Origin: an uncultured Lachnospiraceae bacterium
GTDB lineage: Bacteria; Bacillota; Clostridia; Lachnospirales; Lachnospiraceae
Assembly: GCA_900315735.1 (NCBI GenBank)
Contig: ONAD01000002.1
Location: 13,060-77,059 of the forward strand
Length of the DNA stretch: 64,000 nucleotides
Direction of reading: 5' to 3'
Shown: in pieces, positions 1 through 8,102 of the stretch
How positions within the stretch are numbered: the first letter of the stretch is position 1
Layout: every line of letters begins with the position of its first letter
Notes under the pieces: generated by a model
Database searches by the model: none
Told to the model about the DNA's origin: nothing
Seen by the model: the letters and a program-made list of their open reading frames with translations, nothing else
Position numbers and translations under genes: made by a program

Positions 1-2
1 CC

Positions 3-1046
3 CTGCGCCATAAAGTTGAGGTAACACTTGAAGTTACAGAGGTAAAAGAAAAAAGTCTGGCAGTGGAAATTGCGGTAGAAAATAAAAGCATTTTCCCGCT
101 TTCTTTCTTCCGGGGAATCTTGTATACAAGAAATACCTTAACAGGAGAAGAGAAAGAAATGCCACTGTCATTTACAGTAAACGGACGTGGTACGGAAAAA
201 TGTCAGTGTACGATTCACGTTGCAAACTGCGGGAAATACAGATGCAGCATAAAAAATGCGGCATGCTATGATATGTTATCTTTCTTTCATTTCCGGTTAG
301 CGGATACGAAAGAAACTGCAACATTAATTCTGCCGGACATGTTTCCGATGGCAGTTACGGTACGCATGAATGCAGCAAATGAAGATATACCGGAATATGA
401 AATGACCACAAAAGGCGCAGATTTAAGCGAAGTTTTCGGGCTGAAGGAGTACCAGCCGGGGGATAAGCTTCATGCCATTCACTGGAAGGCAAGCAGCAAA
501 TTCGATACGCTGGTAGTCAAAGAAGGCTCAAAATCCATGGAGCAGTCAGTCTATCTCATCTGGAATCCGGGAAAAAATGCACTTTCTCCGGAAGAGAAAA
601 ATGCACTGGCAGAGGTCTACGTCTCAGTTGCCTGCAATCTAATCGAACAAAAAGTGCCATTATACTTAGGATTCTATGAGGAAAACTTAGGCTGGCAGGA
701 AGAGGAAGTTCATGTAGAAGAGGATTTGCTGGCAGTATTAGGCAGAATCCTTGAACATGAACCAAAGGAAAATTCTCTTCCGGTTACAAACCGCCATATG
801 GTCATTGTTACGGCAGAAGATCAGGAGGCAGAAAGAAATATGCCACAGAACATGGTACAGGGCATACTTCCAATCCGAACGTTTTTGTTACTGCTTTCCA
901 AAGAAAATCAGGAAGCGGGACAGATTTTATCCGGAGGAGCAGGCAGAATCCAGAAATCCGGACAGATTGCATCTGAGGGAACAGACAGAATCTATGGATT
1001 TCATGTAGAAGAGAAGGAGCAGGAATTGTGGCAGCTGGAAATCTGA
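3..1046 (+). CDS. DUF58 domain protein, 5' end outside window
   Basis: The frame is open from base 3 with no stop, so the true N-terminus lies to the left; a GTG at 63 is only an internal candidate. The signature GLKEYQPGDKLHAIHWKASS (about residues 126-145 from that GTG) is the core motif of the DUF58 (YeaD-like) family, a vWA-like domain usually encoded between a MoxR-type AAA ATPase and a transglutaminase membrane protein. The next gene is such a transglutaminase protein and its frame overlaps this stop, so the two are an operon, and a MoxR ATPase just left of the window is a reasonable guess. The role of the family is not settled; assembly or quality control of an envelope complex is inferred from context. 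Confidence 0.85.
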   Translation: MRHKVEVTLEVTEVKEKSLAVEIAVENKSIFPLSFFRGILYTRNTLTGEEKEMPLSFTVNGRGTEKCQCTIHVANCGKYRCSIKNAACYDMLSFFHFRLADTKETATLILPDMFPMAVTVRMNAANEDIPEYEMTTKGADLSEVFGLKEYQPGDKLHAIHWKASSKFDTLVVKEGSKSMEQSVYLIWNPGKNALSPEEKNALAEVYVSVACNLIEQKVPLYLGFYEENLGWQEEEVHVEEDLLAVLGRILEHEPKENSLPVTNRHMVIVTAEDQEAERNMPQNMVQGILPIRTFLLLLSKENQEAGQILSGGAGRIQKSGQIASEGTDRIYGFHVEEKEQELWQLEI

Positions 1047-3397
1047 TGCATATAGCAAAAAATCGAAAATCGAAAAAGAAATCCGGACAAATAGAAATTA
1101 CACTTCAGGGGGAGCGTACCAGAAAATATACTTCAGAACTGATGGCAGACAGCCTTCTGGCACTGTTTTTAGTCATCGGCATAGAAGAATTTATCTGCAG
1201 CCTTTTTCAGTTAAAGACCCACATCGAATTCCTGCTGCCGGTAAGTATGGCAGTTATCCTGCTTTTTTGTTTTATCCAAAAGAGCAGAGGAATGCGCTTT
1301 CTTGCCACGGGAATCGTGGCTGTCTGGCTACTGGTATTATGTGCCTTAACGAAAAATGATATGCTGAACGGCCTTAAGATACTGGCAAATGCCATTTCGG
1401 ATACGCTGGGAAATTACTATGGCAGGATATTTCCGAAATATCAGGTGCTTGCAAAGGAATCGGATTATATGGTCTGCATTACTTTATTTTTGCTGCCGGT
1501 AGTGGTGCTTCTGGCACTGTTTTGCGTTTATCTGGTAAAAAGCGGTGGGAAGCTCTTATATTTTCTGGTGGTAGCAGCTGCACTCATGGGGCAGTTTGCC
1601 ATGGGTTCTGCTACATCACTTTTCTATCTTGCGTTGATTTTATTATGTGGAATTTTTCTTCGGATGCAAAGAAGAAAACTCTCAGAAGTATGCACCGTAA
1701 CGGCAGCGGCAGGTCTTGTGGTTGCTGCAACACTGTTGATTTTATCCCTTGCCGGCGTGAAATCTTCGGAATTTGCGGCAATTTTGCGGACAGGCTCCCT
1801 GCAGGCAATGGATGAGCTCCGCTATCATACCGCAAAGGAGACCATTCTCCCGGAGGGAAATTTCTTAAAGGCGGGAAAAATCGAGGGAGAGCATAACGAT
1901 ATTGCATTAAATGTAACTATGAGTACGCCCCAGTCCTATTATTTAAGGGGCTATGTGGGGGAAGTGTATACAAAGAGTTCCTGGCAGAAGGCGGATACCT
2001 CAAGGCTTTATGATTACCGGAATACCTTTTACTGGTTACACAAAGAGAATTTCTACGGGCAGACACAGCTTGCGGATGCGGCAAATTTACTGGATGATTC
2101 CTTAATGGAGCCAAATGACATTACCATCGAAAATGTAAATGCCAGCAGCAAGTACCTTTATATGCCTTATGAGCTGTTGAATTATCAGAATGTGCAGGAA
2201 GCCTATGCCAATGAAATCGGCGACAGCCGGGACACGGTACAGGGTCTGAAAGGTGAGCGGAATTATCATTACATGGCATGGCAGAATGAGATTAAGAATT
2301 ATCCGGTACTGGTTCAGAACTTAGGCCTGCAGGAGGATTCTGCAGATGTAAGAGATTATCTTGAGAAGGAAAGCTATTATAATGCCTTTGTCTATGATAC
2401 CTATACCCAGATACCGGACAGTACCAGAAATATGTTGCAGAATCATTTGGGGAAATATGACGGAACCACCCATATGCCGTATGAGGAAGCGAAAGATAAT
2501 ATTTTAACTTATTTATCAGAGCATGTGATTTACAGCACCGGCGTCTCTGCCATGCCTGCCGGTGGGGATTTCCTGCAGTATTTCTTAGAGGAGAGCGGCA
2601 GCGGCTATTCTGTTCATTATGCAACGGCGGCGGTTATGATGTTCCGCTATTATGGAATTCCTGCAAGATATGTGGAAGGTTATCTGGTGACACCGGAGGA
2701 TATCAAGGGCGTGGAAGAAGGAAGCACCATTTCCATACCGGAAAATCACGCCCATGCCTGGGCAGAATATTATCAGGATGGAATCGGCTGGATACCATTT
2801 GAAGTAACACCGTCTTACCTTAATGTGATGGAGCAGCCCCAGAAGGTGACCGGACTGGAAAGCCCTGATACCGAAAAGCCGGAGGATGAGACAAATCTGG
2901 AACTGACCGGAGATAATTATGAACCGGATGAACGGGACGAAGAGGCCGACAGCATATCCGGCATCGTCATTTCCCTTGTGATTCTTCTGATAATGCTTCT
3001 TTTACTGGCTGGAAGCCTTTGGTTCCTTCGCCATCAGAGAAGTAGAAAATGGCAGCAGGCACTTCATTCCGAAGCGAAGAGAGAGGCAGTGCTTTCTACG
3101 ATGGCATACTGCATGACCGTACTTTCCATCTGGAAATGCAGTGGTGGAAAGCGGGATTACCGGAAAGATGTGGAAACATTTATTCAAAAATATGAGCTCA
3201 AAGCATCAGAATTGGAGAAGTCATTTGATATACTGATTCATATATATGAATTATCCCATTACAGTACAAGACCATTAGGGGAAGAAGAAGTGCAGCAGGC
3301 ACAGGAAACCTATGGTTTATTGAAGCAGTGGATAAAGGAACAGAAGAGGGGAAAAGACCTGTTTCTTAGGATAAGAGCATTTTTCAAAGGACTGTAA
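1028..3397 (+). CDS. Membrane-anchored transglutaminase-like protein
   Basis: This is a 789-residue protein. The GTG at 1028 has AAGGAG eight bases upstream; an in-frame ATG at 1046 that overlaps the DUF58 stop is the alternative start. The N-terminal 260 residues hold several hydrophobic membrane segments, followed by a large external part with a transglutaminase core, a membrane segment near residue 640 and a cytoplasmic tail. The core has the family pattern (MMFRYYGIPARYVEGYLV, then HAHAWAEYY with His576, then PFEVTPSY). At the position where the family normally has the catalytic Cys (GYC.H.A), this protein reads GYSVHYATA with Ser528 (codon 2609-2611). It may therefore be a non-enzymatic or altered member. 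Translation is coupled to the DUF58 gene. Confidence 0.85.
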   Translation: MAAGNLMHIAKNRKSKKKSGQIEITLQGERTRKYTSELMADSLLALFLVIGIEEFICSLFQLKTHIEFLLPVSMAVILLFCFIQKSRGMRFLATGIVAVWLLVLCALTKNDMLNGLKILANAISDTLGNYYGRIFPKYQVLAKESDYMVCITLFLLPVVVLLALFCVYLVKSGGKLLYFLVVAAALMGQFAMGSATSLFYLALILLCGIFLRMQRRKLSEVCTVTAAAGLVVAATLLILSLAGVKSSEFAAILRTGSLQAMDELRYHTAKETILPEGNFLKAGKIEGEHNDIALNVTMSTPQSYYLRGYVGEVYTKSSWQKADTSRLYDYRNTFYWLHKENFYGQTQLADAANLLDDSLMEPNDITIENVNASSKYLYMPYELLNYQNVQEAYANEIGDSRDTVQGLKGERNYHYMAWQNEIKNYPVLVQNLGLQEDSADVRDYLEKESYYNAFVYDTYTQIPDSTRNMLQNHLGKYDGTTHMPYEEAKDNILTYLSEHVIYSTGVSAMPAGGDFLQYFLEESGSGYSVHYATAAVMMFRYYGIPARYVEGYLVTPEDIKGVEEGSTISIPENHAHAWAEYYQDGIGWIPFEVTPSYLNVMEQPQKVTGLESPDTEKPEDETNLELTGDNYEPDERDEEADSISGIVISLVILLIMLLLLAGSLWFLRHQRSRKWQQALHSEAKREAVLSTMAYCMTVLSIWKCSGGKRDYRKDVETFIQKYELKASELEKSFDILIHIYELSHYSTRPLGEEEVQQAQETYGLLKQWIKEQKRGKDLFLRIRAFFKGL

Positions 3398-3414
3398 AAA
3401 TATAAAAGTGTAAA

Positions 3415-3446
3415 CTACGAGAAACACGCTTTGCGAGCTACTCGCG
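3415..3446 (-). repeat. CGCGAGTAGC-family intergenic repeat, copy 1a
   Basis: Read on the minus strand this begins CGCGAGTAGCTCGCAAAGCG and continues into TGTTTCTCGTAG. It closely matches 36123-36150 (ACGAGTAGCTCACAAAGCAT, then GTTTTCT). It lies between the transglutaminase gene and its terminator. Confidence 0.6.
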
Positions 3447-3456
3447 TAAATAAAAG

Positions 3457-3502
3457 AACCGGCTCCTTAAGTTAGGTTTTATTCTAACTTAGGAAGCCGG
3501 TT
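3457..3502. terminator. Bidirectional rho-independent terminator
   Basis: Arms 3457-3475 and 3484-3502 pair over 19 positions with two mismatches around an 8-base loop, and the right arm ends in a TTTTA tract. It sits between the convergent transglutaminase and hemerythrin genes and could serve both. Confidence 0.75.
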
Positions 3503-3520
3503 TTATGTTACCATGTATCC

Positions 3521-3551
3521 GTAAGAAGCTGCCGGTGGCAGGTTCTGCAGG
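3521..3551 (+). repeat. AAGAAGCTGCCGGTGGCAG repeat module, copy 1b
   Basis: The core AAGAAGCTGCCGGTGGCAG followed by GTTCTGCAGG recurs at 34161-34191 (one change in the core) and 53204-53233. GCTGCCGGTGGCAG is itself a near palindrome. It abuts the hemerythrin stop codon. Confidence 0.6.
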
Positions 3552-4388
3552 TTATTTCTTCTGCGCCTCATCCATATAGATACCGATTTGTTTGTCCATG
3601 CCAAGGATGTGGTTAGACAGCCAGCCCAGCAGGAACTGAATCAGTTCCATAAGATAAGTCTGCTGGTTATTATCCATATCGTCCAGTTCGGAGAGGTCAA
3701 TTTCTACCAGACGCTCAACGAAAGCGGTGTGGGCACGTTTCTGGGCAGCCAGTCCCGGATAGTGCATTTTCTCCATCAGCATTTCTTCATCTGCAAAATG
3801 GAACTGGGTATAATCCTTTAATTCTGCTAAAAGCCGCATAATTTCATCATATTTGTCATGCAGCAGATCGTTTTGAATCAGGTCATTGGTTTCTTTTATA
3901 ATTTCAAAAAGCCGGCGGTGTTCTTTATCCACAAGGTCGATGCCGGTCTTGTATTTGTCAGTAAAAGCAAATGGGTCTTCGGAAGCCTCTTCCGTTGCGG
4001 ACATTTTTCCAATCATCATATCGCTGCTTAAGATATGGCGGTACAGCCAGCGCACCAGATAGGAAAGCAGCTCTTCGAAAGATGCTTTGGCAGCTTCTTT
4101 CGAGGATTCATCCAAAGCAAAGGAATTGATTTTTGCAGCAAATTCGGCATGTTCCTTTTTCTGAAGCGGAAGCTCCGGGTCATGATTCTGCTCCATATAA
4201 GCCTCTTCATGGGCAAAATGTGTATTGGCATAATCCTTCAGATGAAGAAGCAGGCTCTGGGCAATCCCGGAAACGTCCTCGGTTGTCTCAATAAGAGAAA
4301 GAGCTTCATTTATCATCTGGAATAATTTGCGGTGTTCCTCATCTATTTGCGGAATATGAATCATACAATCTTCTGTAAATTCGTACAT
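3552..4388 (-). CDS. Tandem two-domain bacteriohemerythrin
   Basis: I chose the ATG at 4388 because AAGGAG lies nine bases upstream; an in-frame start at 4415 lies before that site. The protein has two copies of the hemerythrin four-helix domain. Copy 1 shows DEEHRKLFQ, HFAHEEAYM, QKKEHAEF and HILSSD. Copy 2 shows DKEHRRLFEI, HFADEEMLM, QKRAHTAFV and HILGMD. Each therefore keeps the H...HxxxE...H...HxxxxD di-iron ligand pattern. Single-domain proteins of about 130 residues are usual, so this is an internal duplication. In anaerobes such proteins bind or sense oxygen; a cytoplasmic oxygen-scavenging or sensing role is inferred. No output domain is attached. Confidence 0.9.
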   Translation of the reverse strand: MYEFTEDCMIHIPQIDEEHRKLFQMINEALSLIETTEDVSGIAQSLLLHLKDYANTHFAHEEAYMEQNHDPELPLQKKEHAEFAAKINSFALDESSKEAAKASFEELLSYLVRWLYRHILSSDMMIGKMSATEEASEDPFAFTDKYKTGIDLVDKEHRRLFEIIKETNDLIQNDLLHDKYDEIMRLLAELKDYTQFHFADEEMLMEKMHYPGLAAQKRAHTAFVERLVEIDLSELDDMDNNQQTYLMELIQFLLGWLSNHILGMDKQIGIYMDEAQKK

Positions 4389-4433
4389 GGCATACATCTC
4401 CTTACTTCGTATCATTGATTTAAGCTACGACGT

Positions 4434-4463
4434 ATTATAAACCCTCAGAAGATAAGCCACAAT
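4434..4463 (-). promoter_or_regulatory. Possible promoter for the hemerythrin gene
   Basis: On the minus strand TATAAT (4434-4439) lies 18 bases from a weak TTGTGG (4458-4463). The -10 is exact and the -35 is poor, so this is a tentative call. Confidence 0.35.
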
Positions 4464-4478
4464 AAGAAAAATGGAAAT

Positions 4479-5345
4479 TTATAAAAATTTCACGGATAGA
4501 CCAACGCCGACTGCTCCGGGACCGGTATGACAGCCAATGCTGGCAGAAAGCGGATTGTAGAATACATCAGCGCCCGGAAACGCTTCTTCTAAAGCGTGTT
4601 TCCAGTTAAGCTGTTCTTCTTCACTAAGGCATGTTCCGGCAGCACCAATGGAAAGCTGTTCATTTGGTATATCAGCAAAACGTTTTTCTTTATCATTTAA
4701 AAGAGCTTCAATCATCCGCTGCTCACATTTTTTCATACTGCGTGCCTTGGAAAAGGAATCTAATTTTTCTCCCTGAATGGTAAGAATCGGTTTGATATTA
4801 AGAACAGAGCCAATCATGGCTGCAGCAGGGGTAATTCTGCCACCACGTTTTAAGTAGGTAAGGGTGTTGACGGAAATGTAAATGCTGGAATGATAAGCAT
4901 CTTCTTCCAGAACAGCTTTAATCTCACTTCCGCTTTTTCCCATATCGGAAAGCTTTTTCGCCATAATTGCAGAAGCCTTTAATGTAACAGAGATACGGTG
5001 ATTATCAACGACAAACACCTTAGAAGCATAATCTTCGGCAAATCCCATAGCAGCATGGCAGGAGTTGCTAAGTCCGCTGGACATGGGAATATATACAACT
5101 TCATCAAAGCCTTTTTGCAAAAGGGAATCCCAGTAATCCAGTACATCTGCCGGGGAAGGCTGGGAGGTGGTTACTTTTTTATCAGAAGCCAAAGCCTGAT
5201 AGAAAGCTTCTTCTGTTATACTTTGTCCCTCGTAAAAGGTTTCATCATTTATGATGATTGGCATTGGAATCAGGAAAATTCCAAGTTCTTCTGCCTCTGC
5301 AGAAGATATTCCGCTATTTGTATCTGTTAAAATTGCTGTTTTCAT
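4479..5345 (-). CDS. DegV family fatty-acid-binding protein
   Basis: This is a 288-residue protein beginning MKTAILTDTNSGISSAEAEE, with TSQPSPADVLDYWDSLL and YIPMSSGLSNSCHAA. These are the hallmark motifs of DegV proteins, which hold a single fatty acid; some act as FakB partners of the FakA fatty acid kinase that feeds phospholipid synthesis. No fakA is present here. A strong AAGGAGG lies just upstream of the ATG at 5345. It is divergent from a TetR-type regulator, and the shared 162-bp gap carries a palindrome, so control by that regulator is likely but inferred. Confidence 0.93.
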   Translation of the reverse strand: MKTAILTDTNSGISSAEAEELGIFLIPMPIIINDETFYEGQSITEEAFYQALASDKKVTTSQPSPADVLDYWDSLLQKGFDEVVYIPMSSGLSNSCHAAMGFAEDYASKVFVVDNHRISVTLKASAIMAKKLSDMGKSGSEIKAVLEEDAYHSSIYISVNTLTYLKRGGRITPAAAMIGSVLNIKPILTIQGEKLDSFSKARSMKKCEQRMIEALLNDKEKRFADIPNEQLSIGAAGTCLSEEEQLNWKHALEEAFPGADVFYNPLSASIGCHTGPGAVGVGLSVKFL

Positions 5346-5428
5346 AAAGCCTCCTTAATCCATTGTGTATAGAAAATCTGTGTTAAAAAATTTCTTGAAA
5401 AAATTTTTATCATACTTTATGATGTTGC

Positions 5429-5445
5429 TGTTACATTTTGTAACA
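5429..5445. promoter_or_regulatory. Palindromic operator TGTTACATTTTGTAACA
   Basis: Two perfect 7-bp arms (TGTTACA / TGTAACA) are separated by TTT, in the gap between degV and tetR. Two more half-site-like copies lie at 5482-5488 (TGTGACA) and 5502-5508 (TGTAACA), the last running into the tetR start codon. The arrangement fits autoregulation by the TetR-type protein and control of degV. Confidence 0.6.
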
Positions 5446-5507
5446 TAGTTTTATCTGTAATTCAACAGAATGGACGGCAACTGTGACAAGGAGGAATAAA
5501 TTGTAAC

Positions 5508-6053
5508 ATGGAAAACAGGAGAGTCAGCAGTTCCAATATTTTTGCGAAAGAATGCATTGTTTCTGCATTGCTTCAACTAATTGAGAAAAAACCTCTTTCT
5601 ACCATAACCATTTCAGAATTATGCGAAAAGGCTGGAGTATCCAGAATGACCTTTTACCGAAATTACGGTTCTAAGGAAGATGTATTTGATAAAAATTTAC
5701 AGGATATTGTTGAACAATATAAAAGAGATGATATTTTTCATGAAAAAGAAGGTATCTATTATGATAAGCGTCATATGATACACTATTTTCAGTATCTTTA
5801 TCGATATAAAGATTTTATGCGGGGACTTATAAGTTGTGGATTTGGAGCACTTTTTATGGAAAAGCTGAATCAGTTTATTCTGGAAAAATGGAAAGATTAT
5901 GCAGATATTTACACACTGACAGCTTTTTCCGGAGCATTGTTTAATTTATTTCATCTATGGTCTACGAATCATTATGAAGAGAATATAGAGATTCTGGCAG
6001 AAAAAATGGAGCAGATCTTTTATCAAAAAGAGACTGCTCCTGTAAATGGTTAA
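5508..6053 (+). CDS. TetR/AcrR family transcriptional regulator
   Basis: This is a 181-residue protein with an N-terminal helix-turn-helix (ISELCEKAGVSRMTFYRNYG, about residues 38-57), typical of the TetR family, and a helical C-terminal ligand or dimer domain. AAGGAGG at 5488-5494 precedes the ATG. It is divergent from degV and convergent with the prenyltransferase-repeat gene, with a 4-base tail overlap. The ligand cannot be read from sequence; the neighbouring fatty-acid-binding DegV makes an acyl ligand possible. A palindrome at 5429-5445 is the best operator candidate. Confidence 0.88.
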   Translation: MENRRVSSSNIFAKECIVSALLQLIEKKPLSTITISELCEKAGVSRMTFYRNYGSKEDVFDKNLQDIVEQYKRDDIFHEKEGIYYDKRHMIHYFQYLYRYKDFMRGLISCGFGALFMEKLNQFILEKWKDYADIYTLTAFSGALFNLFHLWSTNHYEENIEILAEKMEQIFYQKETAPVNG

Positions 6054-7294
6054 TTTTTACGTTTTTTTGAAACAAATATAGTAATTACATCAACTCCACC
6101 AACAATCAGGATTCCTCCTGCGGCAGCGAGAAAAAGCGTTGTCCGGGAGGAGTTTTCTTTCCGGTAATTCTCATGGGTCATGCCATCCGGCAGCGTCGGT
6201 GCGCTGACAGTATCGGTCAGGTCATAGAGGGAAATGCCCTGTTCCTGATATAATTTGTAGGCACATAAGGCTTCCGTTGCCTGGGAAGAGGCAATCAGAT
6301 TGCTTTCATCACCGGCTACATGGGCGAATCCGCCGTCCTCATTTTGAAATTGCATCAGTGCATCCAATACGGAATGTCCATTTTTAAGGAAACAGCTGTC
6401 ATTTTCCGGGTCAATATGTAAGGCAGTCAGTGCAATCAGAACCTGGCTGCAGCTTTCCGAGCTTGCAGATTCTTTGGAATCAGGCTTTAAGAAGCTGCCG
6501 TCATCGAGCTGATTTTCCGATAGAAAGGCAAGTCCATCCTCCACCGCAGAAGTAATCGCAGGAGAAAGTTCCTCAGAAGAAAGCTCTCTTTCGCCAAGAT
6601 AATAAGGAGCCAGAGCCGTAATAGCATTTGCCGTAATATCAATATCGCAGGATTCCACCGCATCCTCCGGGGAAGTCAGCATAAATCCGCTGCCGTCCTT
6701 GTGATAAGACAAAATGGTCTTTATCATAGATTCTCTGGTGTCGTAAGCGTCTTCTGGCAGAGGACAATCCATGGCATCCAACGTAATCAGCGCCCAGATA
6801 CAGCCGTTGACGCCCTGTGCATTCAAAGGTGTGGTATAACCACGGTAGAAAGTGCCGTCTGCTAAGAAATCAATGGATGGCATTTCACCATTTGCAGCAA
6901 AGGTAAGGCTGATGCGGTGCCATTCCGTAGCGCGGGTTGCATCTAAAAGCTCCGGTTTCCGGTAGGCTTCTTCCACATAGGAATGAAGGGCTTTCCGGTA
7001 AGACGCCGTTTCATCGGCTCGTCCAAGCCGCCCCATGCAAAAGGTCACCCAGTCTGAGACCGAGCTGTCGGCTTCGTAGGGATTTAAGGTGTCCTGCTTA
7101 TCAAACCAGGAAATAAGTTGGTTTAAGGATTCATTTACGGAATTATCTACTGCTAAGTTGGCAGAGGATTCCGAGCCAATGGAAGTGGATTCAGCAGCAA
7201 CAGAAACCGGCTCCACCACAGCCGTAAGTAAAACCGCCAGCAGAAGCAGGCATAAAATCCGCTTTATTTCATAAAATATGTTCTGTATTTTCAT
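6050..7294 (-). CDS. Secreted, membrane-anchored prenyltransferase/squalene-oxidase-repeat protein
   Basis: This is a 414-residue protein with an N-terminal signal segment (ILCLLLLAVLLTAVVEPVSV) and a C-terminal membrane anchor (LFLAAAGGILIVGGVDVITI) ending in a KKRKN stop-transfer tail. The body has QLDDGSFLKPDS and QNEDGGFAHVAGD, the Q..DGgF repeats of the alpha/alpha-barrel prenyltransferase/terpene cyclase superfamily. In Firmicutes surface proteins this fold is often a non-enzymatic binding domain, and catalytic Asp clusters of true cyclases are not evident. It starts 4 bp after the trmB stop with only a weak ribosome binding site, so translation is probably coupled to trmB. The substrate is unknown. 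Confidence 0.75.
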   Translation of the reverse strand: MKIQNIFYEIKRILCLLLLAVLLTAVVEPVSVAAESTSIGSESSANLAVDNSVNESLNQLISWFDKQDTLNPYEADSSVSDWVTFCMGRLGRADETASYRKALHSYVEEAYRKPELLDATRATEWHRISLTFAANGEMPSIDFLADGTFYRGYTTPLNAQGVNGCIWALITLDAMDCPLPEDAYDTRESMIKTILSYHKDGSGFMLTSPEDAVESCDIDITANAITALAPYYLGERELSSEELSPAITSAVEDGLAFLSENQLDDGSFLKPDSKESASSESCSQVLIALTALHIDPENDSCFLKNGHSVLDALMQFQNEDGGFAHVAGDESNLIASSQATEALCAYKLYQEQGISLYDLTDTVSAPTLPDGMTHENYRKENSSRTTLFLAAAGGILIVGGVDVITIFVSKKRKN

Positions 7295-7298
7295 GCTT

Positions 7299-7943
7299 TT
7301 ATTTATTTCTGGAAGTAATCAGCTTGCAGATAGGATTTCCCTTGGAAGAGAATTTTTCTTCGTATTCGGTCATGATATTGCCCTCGTTCATGGCGGCATC
7401 ATGGTGTAAATCCCTTGTAAATGCGTCCAAATTCCAGCCTGCAGCGTCGATTTCTTCTAAGGAGAAGTCGAAAAGTCCCACGTTATCGGTTTTAAACTCA
7501 ATCTGTCCATCGTCTTTTAAGACTTGGTCATAGCGTTCTAAGAACTGGCGGGAAGTCAGTCTTCTTTTGGCATGACGGTCTTTTGGCCATGGATCGGAGA
7601 AATTAAGATAAATACGGTCTAACTCACCTTTTTCGAAGAATTCCGGCAGAAGTGCCGCATCTTCACACAAGAGGCGTAAGTTTGGCAGCGGATTTTCTTC
7701 TAATTTCTGGAGTCCGCGGTATAATACGCTTTCGTAACGCTCCATGCCAAGATAGTTGATATCCGGATTCTGAGCGGCTAAGTCCATGATGAAGCGTCCC
7801 TTGCCCATGCCGATTTCAATGCGAATCGGGTGGTCATTTCCAAATATTTCGTTCCAGTGTCCTTTATGGGAAGCGGCATCCTTGATACAGAGGTCGCTGG
7901 CTTCCACAGCCGGCGCAGCCGCCGGGATATTGCGAAGTCTCAT
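7299..7943 (-). CDS. trmB: tRNA (guanine-N7-)-methyltransferase TrmB
   Basis: This is a 214-residue protein, the usual length. It has the SAM-binding segment IRIEIGMGKGRFIMDLA, followed by NYLGMERYESVLYRGL and the family motif LNFSDPWPKDRHAKRRL. TrmB forms m7G46 in the variable loop of many tRNAs using S-adenosylmethionine, in the cytoplasm. It is divergent from the carboxypeptidase gene and probably the first gene of a two-gene unit with the downstream surface protein. Confidence 0.96.
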   Translation of the reverse strand: MRLRNIPAAAPAVEASDLCIKDAASHKGHWNEIFGNDHPIRIEIGMGKGRFIMDLAAQNPDINYLGMERYESVLYRGLQKLEENPLPNLRLLCEDAALLPEFFEKGELDRIYLNFSDPWPKDRHAKRRLTSRQFLERYDQVLKDDGQIEFKTDNVGLFDFSLEEIDAAGWNLDAFTRDLHHDAAMNEGNIMTEYEEKFSSKGNPICKLITSRNK

Positions 7944-8039
7944 AATATGAAATCCTTTCTTTTATATATATCTTTCGAAAACAATTTATCATATTTATGG
8001 TTTAAAAGAAAGAGAATTGTGAATATTAATGGAAAGGTA

Positions 8040-8069
8040 TTGCACCATGGAAATGGATTGATATATACT
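8040..8069 (+). promoter_or_regulatory. Promoter for the D-Ala-D-Ala carboxypeptidase gene
   Basis: TTGCAC (8040-8045), an 18-base spacer and TATACT (8064-8069) lie about 30 bases upstream of the ATG at 8103. This matches the sigma-A consensus well. Confidence 0.55.
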
Positions 8070-8102
8070 TAAAGTTAAGAACAATTTAGGAGCAACAGAA
8101 AA

